This document shows, in pieces, positions 53,967 through 64,000 of a stretch of DNA of 64,000 nt. The translations under genes were made by a program, and so were the position numbers. Each line of letters starts with the position of its first letter. Position 1 is the first letter of the stretch. The notes beneath the pieces were generated by a model. That model did not search any database. It was not told the origin of the DNA and saw only the letters and a program-made list of their open reading frames with translations. The DNA is from Cyclaneusma minus (taxonomy: Eukaryota > Ascomycota > Leotiomycetes > Marthamycetales > Marthamycetaceae): positions 248,001 through 312,000 of the forward strand of contig JAKZHN010000027.1 of assembly GCA_037179335.1 (NCBI GenBank). The letters run 5' to 3'.

Positions 53967-55970
53967 TCAGCGCCACATGTCCATACTCCTACTTCCCCTC
54001 CTCCCTTTACTACTTGGACTATCTTCATCCATCGGCACTGCCAACAGCCCACCAAAGCCATTGCCGACAATGACACTATGTCTCGCTCCACCGCCCGTAT
54101 TCCATGCCGGACTAATTCCCCCACTTTCCAACCCATAGCTACTGACCGGCCTCGACTCGCTAAAACTTCCCTTCCTACCCGGCTCACTCGGCGGCTCGAC
54201 TCTCGAGAAATTCCACTCCAGCTCTTCCAAGCCTTTGCTGTAGATTTGCAACGGCTGGGATAGCGAGTTCGCCGAGGAATCGGAGAAGCGGCGTGGGGAG
54301 GAGGGACCGTACATGGAGTGGGCGGAGCGGGTGGAGGAGATAGAGGAGTTGAAGGGGTGGGTGGAGGAGGAGACGGAGGAGGCGAAGGGGTTGTTGCTGC
54401 TGAAGCGGCGAGGTGGCGTTGTGCCGTAGCTGGGGTCCAGGTGCGCGTCGCCGGCGAAGTTAGGCATGGGGGGTGCGAGGTCGATGAGCATTTCAGGGAA
54501 TTTGGGGTTGAAGACGTAGAGGAAGGAGAGGTGGGGGAGGCCGTGGCTGAGCAGGGAGGAGGCGAGGTAGGTGTAGTAGGAGGAGGCGATGGTGTTGTAG
54601 GGGTCAGCGGAAGAGGCAGCGGTAATTTCGTAGTGCATGGTTTTGAGGGTATGGGAGTAGAGGAGGGGCGTCACAGGGTGGGAAGGGAAGATGGCGGATA
54701 CTGTCTCGTTGATGCTAAGGAAGTTGATGGACGGGGCTGCTGATAGGATTAGGTGCAGGTCGGATGGGCGAATGCCGGTATTTCGGAGGGTTAGAGACTC
54801 CAGGGCGGAGCTGACTCCTTGGTGCGAGAGATAGTTTGTCAGTCCGGCAACGGTGAGTTGAGGTGTATCTATGAGGACCAGTTTTCGCAGTCTTGGATTG
54901 GCGTCAAAAGCATTATCCTGGAGATATTTCATGCCGTCGATTTTCAGTGCCACCAGGTAGTTTGCTCGCTTTGCCAAGACCTCACGAAGAATGGTCGGAT
55001 CGATTTCGAGACCGGAAAGATCCAACACTTCCAGAGTGTGCCAGAGCATAAACTCTTTCTCAGGCTTGCGCTCGCCTGTGAGCTCGTCCTCAACAATGTT
55101 GGGCTCCATCTTCTTCGTGACGTCGTTCCAGACGAGCCTGTCTTTGTCTGTGACAATTGCAAGTTGTGCAAAACTCCGCTCTCCTCCTCGCATATAGCCC
55201 ATCTTCCTCAGTTGCTTACATTGTCTGAGTCCTTGTTTCAAGGCGGCGCAAGACGGCGAATCCCTGTATAAGGCTTGAGGCAAATCGACGTATTTCAAGT
55301 TATAAAGGTTCGCCACTGCTTTTGCGAGCTCGATTTCGCAAGCTTCCCCTTCACGCATCGTGGATGTTAGCTTGATGAATTGGACCTTTCGACGGAGAAG
55401 ACCCCCGCCCTCCTGCAGTGTCCGACGAAAGAGCTCGAGTCGCGTTAACGGGACATTCTCTGGTTCGTGGTTTTTGCTCCATCGCTTGCGCTTTCGCTCC
55501 TCGCTGAGGATTTCCTCCAGGGGACAGTAATGTACGGCATCAATGCGTATGCTGTGATATCTAGAGCGGGAGGATGTTAGCAGGCGATTCAACATCAGCA
55601 CTGGAGAAGCATTGCGCAAACTCCCTTTGGCTCGCAGTGGTACTCACAGGACATTGGATGCAGCCTCTCTCCATCGCTTCGAGACAGCAGCGCAGTGAGC
55701 CAGATCTCTCAGATCGCACATCGCACAAGCACCGACCACAGCTGAATCCTCGTGGGCATCGTAGGTCTCATCGTGGCTATGAGGGCAGACCTGAGCAAAT
55801 ATCTTCTCGAGCACGGCAACGGGTAGTTTTCCGGGATGGGCGTCGCGGTCCTGGCCGACAGGGGCAGGTTCGTAACTTGATGGCTTTCTCAGGCGGCGGT
55901 AGTGATCTTTTTCGGGCGGTGGATTCTTCTTGGACTTGCTCCTGAGCTTGAAGAGTTTGGGGAACTTCAT
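53967..55970 (-). CDS. F-box protein with leucine-rich segments and Ser-rich C-terminus
   Basis: Exons 55970..55648 and 55560..53967, intron 87 bp (GTGAGT..TCTAG, branch GCTAAC); 638 residues. The N-terminus is basic (MKFPKLFKLRSKSKKNPPPE). It is followed by an F-box with a His/Asp/Cys-rich insertion: KLPVAVLEKIFAQVCPHSHD ... DLRDLAHCAAVSKRWREAAS, completed over the splice as NVLYHSIRID. A leucine-rich section (about 240-390) has repeated LEVLDLSGLEIDP, LRKLVLIDTPQLT and LESLTLRNTGIRPSDLHLIL patterns. The last ~160 residues are Ser/Pro-rich and probably disordered (SSNNPFASSVSSSTHPFNSS). Likely an SCF adaptor; the Cys/His insertion inside the F-box is characteristic of a conserved mould family. 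Target unknown. Confidence 0.85.
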
Positions 55971-58900
55971 GGCGTGCAGTGAGCCGGCCGATCTGGCATG
56001 CGGGTAGAGGGCGAGTGAAGTTTCAATGTTGGTGTGGGCGGGGGCGGGCTAGTCAGTTGCAAGGATGGCGGACGCGGGGAGGACCCTCTGCGCGAAGTCA
56101 ATGTGAAGATCGCGTGACACAATGACGGCGTGTTATTATTGTGCAGATGTGTGAATATGGTGTTGACGGACAATAGCAGGAGCGAGTCGACGAACTGGCT
56201 GCTCATGAGCTAGGTGCCATCCCAAGCGCCCAGCCTTGCGATTTTTAAAGTGTGAAGCAATGCTGAACGCGAATACACCTTCTGTTTGACCGCTCGGCGT
56301 TTCACCTGAACACCATCTGCCACCTCCTGATTCTGATACCTAGGCCAATGCGCATGATTCACAAATGATTTCACTACATGTAGACATCCCTTTACTTTGG
56401 CTGCCATGGCTGCCTTCGAGGTTGCGAACTGCCCAAAATGGTATTAATATTATCTGACGTATTAAATAAGTTTAATTTACTGGATTGGCTACTCGGGTTA
56501 ATTTATAAGGTATATTTTCGAAATAAGCAAACTCGTAACTCATTTAGGAAACCGGGCCTCGCGCCACTACGCACTACTTTTCAGCGCGGGTATGTTGAAG
56601 CCCGGATATACATCTTGGCCTGAGGCAGCGATCGGCACGGTCCGGTGCGCGGTCCGTTCCGTGGTCGCGCGAGGATCCAGCCCGGTCTGGGAAGCGCCTT
56701 CCACCGGCTAGTCCAGTCTACATGTAGGTAATGAAAAAAACCGTGGTCGACTATTTGTGAGCTGCAGACTGTCAGTCAGGTTATGTTGGATACGAAGTTA
56801 CGAACTGACATTTACATCACTATCAGTCATATAGCAAAGTCTAAGAAAGTATTATATTACCTTGCCTTCCCGTCGTTTCTCTCTTCCGTTTCTTTCCCCC
56901 TTCACACAGCGCAGACATCACTATCTCGAACACTATTCACTCCTCCAGTCTGACCCAAGTTTTTGTTACTTACTACTCCAGAAAACCGAGACATCGATAT
57001 CTAAGGTATACAGACTCGTCATTAGCTCTGATTCGTGAATACAAGAGGTTAACATAGATACTCCTAGGCACCTAGCCACGTGCCTCGTTTACGATGCGTC
57101 GAGATATTACGAATGTGGTCATATGGTAATGTTCTAAACCTTCTACCAATATTGCAGCCAGGCTCAGCCGCCTGCGCTTTACGCGAGGGCAAGTATCAAC
57201 AATGACATGCTTCGTCAGCGTCGATCAGGGAACTGTAGCCCGAGCTGTGGTGGCCGAGGGACTTGACACTGGACTACTTGGTGATAGCCGATGATTCAAC
57301 TTGCTAGGCTGTAGGCTAGCTAAAATATTTATTAGAATTCGGGGAATAACAAGGGCTGAATCAGCGAAGAATTAATATTTTTTGCATATTTTACGGGTTC
57401 TTGCATGCCTAACCAAGCTGGTGTTCCACTTTCGGATAGAGAGATGTTGATTTAGGAGGTTCAGTGACTTGGAAAGTGTTGAGGGACGTAGGTGCTTGAC
57501 ATTGGGAAGTTCTAGCTAAGGCCAGCTTTTATGGAGCTGGGGACGGCGCTAACAAAAGAGCTAGTGCTGCTGCCTGATATGGCAGGCTGACAGAAAGAAA
57601 AGGGGCGAAAGTAATTGCGAAGGCTCCCAGAGCATATTTACTCTAGAGAAGAATAATGAGACTGTCGGTTGACATTTGAGAACAGAGTTGGTGCTTAACT
57701 AGAGCGACCTGTGTGACCCGTGTGCTTAATAACTAAGAAGGAAGAAGTATTCGTCTCTGGGAACGCTGATGATGTGGCGAGAGACGCAAACCTGAGCCCA
57801 TGACAATATGAAACTCTGTACATAACAAATTCTCTTTATCATGCTTTATCATTCTAAACAAGTCATGAAAGGTGGGGTAGGGTGAGACCCAGAGATGCCC
57901 CAAAACTACATCTCCTGGTCTGTTCTCCAGTACCTACCAACAGATACTTTTGAGTTTACTTCCAGCAATTTCTCTGTTCTTGTAGTATTGTGGTCGTTCA
58001 GCGTTCTACCTTGAGAACACAAGCGGTTACGGTCAGGTGCGATTGCGAGGGAGAGATTTCTTGAAATCAATCCGATTTCAGTGGTTTAAAAGGGGGCTTT
58101 GACGATGTCCGGAATAACTAAAAGTTAGGGCCAGATGCAAGTCTAGTTCCAGCTCTAGCCCGTGTTACTGCTAGGATAGGTTGTGTGAAGCAGTTGGAGA
58201 TTCCTTTTAGACCCCCATTCTTCAAACTGGTAGTAACTGGCAGCTGAAGTCTCTTATTTTTCAAATTGAGGGCTATGGAAAATTAAAGTAGACAAGGCAT
58301 TTTCATCAACTCTTGATTTCCGCAGGACTCAGATTGTGAGTTCAACAGCAGTGTAAGCAAAGAGGCGCGACAGCAACGCTCATGTGCGTGACTCGCATGA
58401 TTATCGAATACACACCACAACAATGACACAATCGGAATAAATCACAAAATGGAGATAATGACTCCATGTTCCCCCTAGTGAAATCAAATGATCCCCAGTT
58501 AGGATTAGAGGAAGTGGCCCGAAACACTGTGTTGCTCCGAAGTACCACTCTACACTCTACAGGGGCAGACGGCTGTAGGCCCGTAAGGTCAATAGGATAT
58601 GTAGTTGTCGTTCAAGAATAGCCAGCGCTTAGCTGGCGTTCCATGGAATATAATTGATACATGTATCTCAGGTACTAGATTAAGTCAAATATGCAGTCGA
58701 GTGGTGTGGGCCATGGTCTACGGATGTCTTCCGTTTCCCCGTTGCTAACTTTCCGACTTTATTTTTGGGAACTATCAGAAAACTGCAGGTTTGGATACTT
58801 GAGACATGGATATTCTCCGCCAGTAGTAAAGAAAGGCGAGTACATGCAATACAGGGTATTTGGATCTGTGTACTATAGGTACCCGAAGTGTGAAGTCTCT

Positions 58901-59544
58901 CGGCCTTCCTTGTTTATGCAGACAACCCTGCAGCGTCGGCCCCACAGCTTATCAACGGGACATACTTACTTCGCCACATACCATAAGCGCCCATCGACTC
59001 CCAGCTGGCAGCAACTCGCAGTTTATTGGCAGATGAGTAGAGGGCTAGCAATTGCGAATATTTCGACCCGACCCGTATTCGAGCAGGATCGACCTTGTGG
59101 GTCGGCTCGGGGCGCTTCGGGTCAGGGGTTGATCCAGCCACCCTGTGATCTTCTCCTAAATTGGTACAAAGTGGCCCCGAATCGGCTTGGAGTCAAATAT
59201 CATCCGTTGAACCATTGTACCGGGCCAGAGTGGGGGGAAGCCCCACCCCCCAGGTTGGATTGGACCCGAGGCCTGACGCGACCCACTTTACCCATGAGCT
59301 AACGCCTGACAGTGACAGCAAGCAACCCAGGATGAGCTGCAGCTGTCTTCATGTTAGCAAGGCTCGAGGCAGCCGCCAACGTAGCATGAGACTCGAAACT
59401 TCGTGGGAGCCTAGAGGGTTTCCTTGTTCTGTTCTGATGTTTCTTCTTCGTCTCTATCGAATGCTTTCATCTTTTTAGCCCGAAACGATCTAAGAGAACT
59501 GAAATCTGCCACTAAGAGTGAGGCTATACGAATTTTGGATAGTC
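55971..59544. other. 3.6-kb gene desert before the NLR gene
   Basis: AT-rich stretches alternate with GC-rich islands; frames are short and featureless. A possible solo LTR lies at 56784..57046. No effector-type gene, which often accompanies fungal NLR genes, was recognised here. Confidence 0.55.
56784..57046 (+). mobile_element. possible solo LTR (copia-like)
   Basis: Starts TGTTGGATACG, a usual Ty1/copia LTR start, contains an AT-rich TATA-like stretch (GTATTATATTACC) then a long pyrimidine tract, and is bracketed by GGTTA (56779..56783 and 57047..57051) as a 5-bp target duplication. The 3' terminus is AAGA rather than CA, so the boundary or the identification may be wrong. Confidence 0.3.
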
Positions 59545-62500
59545 ATGAGATTCTTCGAGAAAGCGATATCCAGAGTGAAGCGGAAGCTGTCCCGGTCGAC
59601 ATCCAATCCTCGGTCGAATCGTCGCCCTTGTGAGCAGCAAACACCAAAATCAAGTCGTGATGTCTCAGATACCGCTGTATCTAGTTCGTATCAACAGGTC
59701 GAGGGTCCCGGCGGAGAAGCTGTGGCATCGACGGAGAGTTCAGCTGTGTCTAGTTCGTGTCAGCAGGTCGACAACCCCGGCGGAGAAGCTGTGACATCGA
59801 CGGAGAGTTCAAACACGGCTGCGCCCTCAGAACGCTCGACTTCAGCCCTCCGTGAATCTAGTGAACAACAGCATACCCCTCTAGACACCTCTATTCCAAG
59901 TTTGAGCGTGGAGAGCCATATTGCTGCTGAAGTTACGGAATCGGCAGACACTGCGAACGTGGAAGCAGCCCCTGAAGCAACGACCGCAACTAGTGAAGAG
60001 CTGGAACCACAAGGAGACCTTTGGAAAGCCGCTTTTGCGGAGTTGGAGGACGACGTGAAGTTCATTCTACAGAAGCATGTCCCCGCGCCCCAGTCGAAAT
60101 CTCGGGAGATAGTAGACGAAGTCATACGCGAAACAAAGGAGAGTTACGAAGAATGGAAGAAACATTGCTGGAAGATCCCCAGAGGTGGAGACAACCCCGA
60201 TATCAAGCTGCGCGGTAAAGCTTTGAACATTCTGAACTATGTACTGAGCTTCAAGGGCGTTGTGGATATTGCTGTGTCATTCGATCCAACTCACTATTGT
60301 AACTACCAATCTAGCCCTCGTACAGTCTTGTCGCTGACTTGCTGCAGCCAGCTATGCATGGACGGCCGTCTCTTTTGGTCTAACGGTAAGAAGCCTGTCT
60401 GTTCGAGCCCTGCCATGCAAAAATAAACATTGACGTCGATTTAGATGGTGAAGAATCATCAAGACGCCAAAGCTGCCGTATTTTCAGCAGCGGAATACAT
60501 CGCCGAAACTATTTCCTTACACGCTGCTATTGAAAGAGACATGCTGAATGGGAAATTGCCAAGTGAGAGAGCCTTGGAGAAGTCGATCGTCAGTGTCTAC
60601 AAGGCAGTCCTTGTATATGCAGCCGAAGTGGTAAAGACTCTGGAATCAAATATCGCAGGTAAATCAGTGCAAACCACCTCGGACAAACTTCAAGCTTACA
60701 CAAAGGCAGAGAAGGCGCGGAGCAGTATCAAGGCGGTGAAAGATCTGCGGCTTACGCAGTCGAAGGAGGATATCGAAAGCGCTAAAAAGGGGACTGAGCG
60801 TTGGATTACTCAAGTACAGCACCAGTGTAAGCAACCAGCTGCTATCACTTTCTATTTCGATTGACTCAGAAGAAAATACAGACCGAAAGCACGAGGCGGA
60901 AAACATTCTGCACATGATAGATGAGATGTTGAAGGCGACCAAGAAACTTGAGGATTTCGCATCTTGTAAGTTACAGATGAAGACTTCTGTGGGATTACGC
61001 AAAAACACTCACATTTATGTAGCCGATGAGAAAAAAAGTGCTTTAAAGTGGTTGTCGGAGGCGAATTTCTCGGCACGCCACAATGAATGCATAGATTTGC
61101 GGACTGATGACACTGGGCAGTGGCTAGTCCACGACGAAGCATACAGGGTTTGGCGCGATGCTAATGGCGGCACTTTGTGGCTATACGGACTAGGTAAGCC
61201 TAGTTGGTATCTCAGACATACAAGACTTCGTGTACAATGAGGCTGATCGTATGCAAATTATAGCGGGCAGCGGCAAATCGGTGCTATGGTATGTATATTC
61301 GATGTTTAACCAACATTCGAGGATCTGAAGTTGACTATCTGCAAGCTCCTCCGTTATTGACGATTTGAGTAAAATCTGTCTCGACCGCACCAGAAGATTG
61401 TCATATTGGTACTTCCAATTCAGCAATGTCTCTTCGCTCGACGTTTGCAGTATGCTGCGATCAATCATTCGGCAACTTAGCAGGCCAGCACCACTTACAA
61501 CGGTCGTTCATGCCCTATGTCAAAAACACCAGGACCTTGGCAGCTTTCCCCATACACAAGAGCTCATCAACACTCTCAGCGACCTCATTGCTGAGATGGA
61601 AGAGGGAGAGAAAGCTTATATTGTCCTGGACGCATTGGATGAATATCCGCAGTCTCGAGACTCTCTGGAGAGGGCCAAATTACTTGACTCCATTAACAAA
61701 ATCCAGAGATCTTCTACCGGAAAATTGAACGTACTAGTGACAAGCAGGCCTGGCCATGATATCGAAAGCAAGGTTGGACATTATCCTTCCATAAACGTCA
61801 ACGAAAGCAACGAAGACGATATTCGCAAATTTGTGGAAAGCAAGCTTCATGTTGGACACCTCAAGGCAAAGCCAGTTGATATTAAGGAAATGGTCATGGC
61901 CAGGCTAACGGCTGGTAAAGAAAAGTATGCACTTACCTTTTTCAAGTCACGGCGCACAATCGATATAATTCCTGCTAACCAAACTTATAGAAGTTTCATG
62001 TGGGCAGCATTGCAGATGGAAAGCTTGCAACGCCCAATCCCCTCTGAGCGAATTCCGGAAATCCTCATCAGTTTGCCGAAAACTCTCAATGATACATATA
62101 GGCGAGATATCGAGGGTGTTTTGGCTGAGGTTGATGACAAGGACGATCGGAAAGTCCGTATAAGGATGGCTTTTATGCTGATTGCTGTTTCCTCCGAACC
62201 ACTCGAAGTACGACACATAGTTGATGCGCTAGGTTTCCCGTCGGAAGAAGAGGACTCCGCCCTGGAACTACTCCCGAACTCATTGGTCGCTGTTGAAAGC
62301 TTATCCCACCGCAAGCGAAGGCTTAAGTTTACTCACTTCTCAGCCCAAGAACACCTGGTATTTGAAGCGGAACGAACAGCTTCAACTGTGCAGCCATGGT
62401 ACTGCTTTTCCATCGCTGAGGCCCATTTTTCCGCCGCTATGAGGTCTCTGTCGGCTATTTTATCAAAAGATGACGACGTTTTCGTCATGTACGCGATACG

Positions 62501-64000
62501 CCGATTATTTTACCATGTGGAAGAGGTCCCGGACGACTACTCCGAGTTCCCTAAGATGCAGCACGAGATTGATAGATTATTCAGTCGGGATTCATATAAC
62601 CCCAGGACCCTGCCGCGAATTTACCACGTCCTTTCGTTGGATGACCGAAATGGGTATCACCCTAATCAGGGCCGGAGGTCTTCCATCACTCGGAGGGATT
62701 GGGGAGGTTCCAACAAACCTATCTTTCTCAGACGTCTCCACTACGCGGCTGGTTTTGGTTCGGAGGAGATTGTCTCAGAGCTTCTGAGCGCACTGAATGG
62801 CCCAAATGATGTCCGTGAGATTGAAGAGGTTATTCCTTTGCGAGTGGCCTTAGAGTACGGCCGCACAAATAACGTGGCGCTGCTACTGAAGCAGGGATTC
62901 AGGCTCAGCCAATACGAATTTGAGTCCTTTCTCGCGGATTACATTATTATATCAAAGGACTTCAGCAAGTTTACGGAGTCGCACCGCTCGTCATTGCACC
63001 TTGTACTTGGGACGCCTCCGTCTTCGAATCTACCACAGCAACACGAGACCGCCAAGATCAGAGTTACCTACGGAGTCCTCAATAAGATTATTGATCGTGA
63101 GAGCGAACATGATATTGATTGCTACCGAAGCCTTATGGAAAAGCTTCTCGAGTTTTGGCCTCCAGGCGTCCAATTTGCCGACGCCCTTTCCAGAGTCGTC
63201 ATTTGGGATAAGAGGCGTCCTCGGTATCCAGGGGTTCTGGACTCACTTCTGGATCAAGTTGACGATATTTCTACAAGGGACGATCTTGTCGCTTTGGTTA
63301 CGTGTTGCTATACCGATGACGGCGGCCCCATTTATCTAAGACATCTCTTCGATCGATTCGGACTCAGTGTTCCAATAACCGAGAGAGTTATGCTTGAGGC
63401 AGCGAGTAATTCGAACACACGATTTAGCTGTGAAGTTCTTAACTTGTTATTCGAACGAAAGGGCGCTGGTCTTCCCATCACCGAAAAAGTCATAAAAGCG
63501 GCAGCAGAGAATACAAAATGTGGCGAGCAAATTCTGGACGTTTTACTCGGTCAAGAGGGGTCCAATATTCCCGTTACCGAAGAAGTTGTGAAAATAGCAG
63601 CATCGGATCGGAGAAATGGGGCGGCAATGCTGAATGTGTTGTTCAATCGAAAGGGGTATGATGTACCCGTTACCGAAGAAGTTGTGAAAGCAGCAGCAGC
63701 GAATATTGGGTGTTGCGAGAAAGCCCTAAAAGTCTTGTTCGATCGAAAGGGGTCTGATATCCCCGTTACCGAAGAGGTCGTGGGAGCAGCAGCAAGAAAT
63801 TTCGAATGTGGAGAGAAAGCCCTGAGAGTTATGTTTGATCGAATGGGGTCCAAACTTCCCGTTCCCTCAGGAGTCGTAAGAGAAGTATGGGAAAAGTGTC
63901 GCATGGAGACCGTGAAATTCTTCTTGGAACTGGAAGGGTTTGATATTGGCGTTCCCGAGGACATCATGCAAGGACTTGCAGCAGACGCGGAATGGAGCGA
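59545..64000 (+). CDS. NACHT-type NLR (STAND NTPase) with C-terminal 32-residue repeats, 3' end outside window
   Basis: Eight exons are visible: 59545..60298, 60348..60385, 60445..60826, 60882..60965, 61023..61193, 61264..61288, 61346..61924 and 61991 onward. All seven introns are 49-70 bp, GT..AG, and phases agree throughout, giving 1347 residues before the window ends. Residues 1-150 are disordered with a duplicated 23-residue unit. About 157-360 matches the N-terminal domain of NWD/NACHT proteins (DLWKAAFAELEDDV, LRGKALNILNYVLSFKGVVD, YAWTAVSFGLT). The NACHT module has Walker A LAGSGKSVL (about 475), assembled from two exons, and Walker B AYIVLDALDE (about 575), then NVLVTSRPG. After a helical region, seven repeats of about 32 residues begin near 1135 (IPVTEEVVKAAA...EKALKVLFDRKGS). 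Such proteins act as intracellular non-self sensors in moulds. No amyloid or HET effector domain was seen. Confidence 0.9.
59674..59811 (+). repeat. 69-bp coding tandem duplication in the NLR N-terminus
   Basis: Two adjacent units encode AVSSSYQQVEGPGGEAVAST + ESS and AVSSSCQQVDNPGGEAVTST + ESS. Most differences are single bases, so the duplication is recent. It lengthens the disordered tail before the NACHT N-terminal domain. Confidence 0.92.
63369..64000 (+). repeat. 96-bp coding repeats of the NLR C-terminus, continuing past the window
   Basis: Units start at 63369, 63471, 63567, 63663, 63759, 63855 and 63945. Spacing is exactly 96 bp for units 2 to 6, 102 bp before and 90 bp after. Consensus (32 residues): P-V-T-E-E-V-V-K-A-A-A, about seven variable residues, C-G-E-K-A-L, about three, L-F-D-R-K-G-S, then a hydrophobic residue. 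Units 3-5 share stretches such as CCCGTTACCGAAGAAGTTGT at DNA level. Confidence 0.93.

Noticed and set aside
58691..59302. 203-codon frame before the NLR gene
   Set aside because: No motif, no homology recognised, and composition like the surrounding non-coding DNA; not a convincing NLR partner.

Overview
The window is nuclear DNA of a filamentous ascomycete (Pezizomycotina). Genes are spaced and intron-bearing. Introns are mostly 49-100 bp, with GT..AG ends and CTAAC/CTGAC-type branch sites. Two tRNA genes carry short introns just 3' of the anticodon. Gene families are typical of moulds: F-box, 2EXR, MYND, NACHT/NLR, EthD and secreted lysophospholipase B. The exact class (Leotiomycetes or Dothideomycetes would fit) cannot be settled by reading alone. 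Exon joins given here were derived by hand from splice signals, reading phase and protein conservation; they are predictions, not transcript evidence.

Layout. 0-9 kb: the 3' part of an ARO8-type aminotransferase, an unknown coiled/TM protein, a decayed ankyrin gene, a small multi-pass membrane protein and a MYND-finger protein. 9-12 kb: gene-poor, with one tRNA-Val. 12-19 kb: a C2H2 zinc-finger/acidic protein, a nucleotidyltransferase-like fungal protein, a 2EXR protein and an F-box protein. 20-29 kb: V-ATPase subunit a, a probable tRNA-Arg, an EthD-fold protein and a SET-domain methyltransferase. 29-37 kb: tRNA-Ser facing an inverted truncated copy of itself, a second PLP aminotransferase, and a row of three small F-box-like genes. 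39-56 kb: secreted lysophospholipase, F-box/WD40 protein, an RRM/RanBP2-finger protein with a degenerate exonuclease fold, and an F-box/LRR-like protein. 56-59.5 kb: gene desert with a possible solo LTR. 59.5-64 kb: a large NACHT-type NLR immune-receptor-like gene that runs off the end of the window.

No operon or obvious biosynthetic cluster is present. The housekeeping genes (V-ATPase, RNA-binding protein, methyltransferase) are separated by accessory islands.

The most unusual signals are: (1) a dispersed family of degenerate, near-palindromic arrays with an exact 19-bp period, at eight loci, one of them inside an intron and at least two or three inside a TIR-bounded element with TA target sites; (2) a 418-bp hAT-like MITE with a perfect 8-bp target duplication and an internal minisatellite; (3) the NLR, whose C-terminus is built of 32-residue repeats (P[VI]TEEVV...) that are not recognisable as ankyrin, TPR or WD40.
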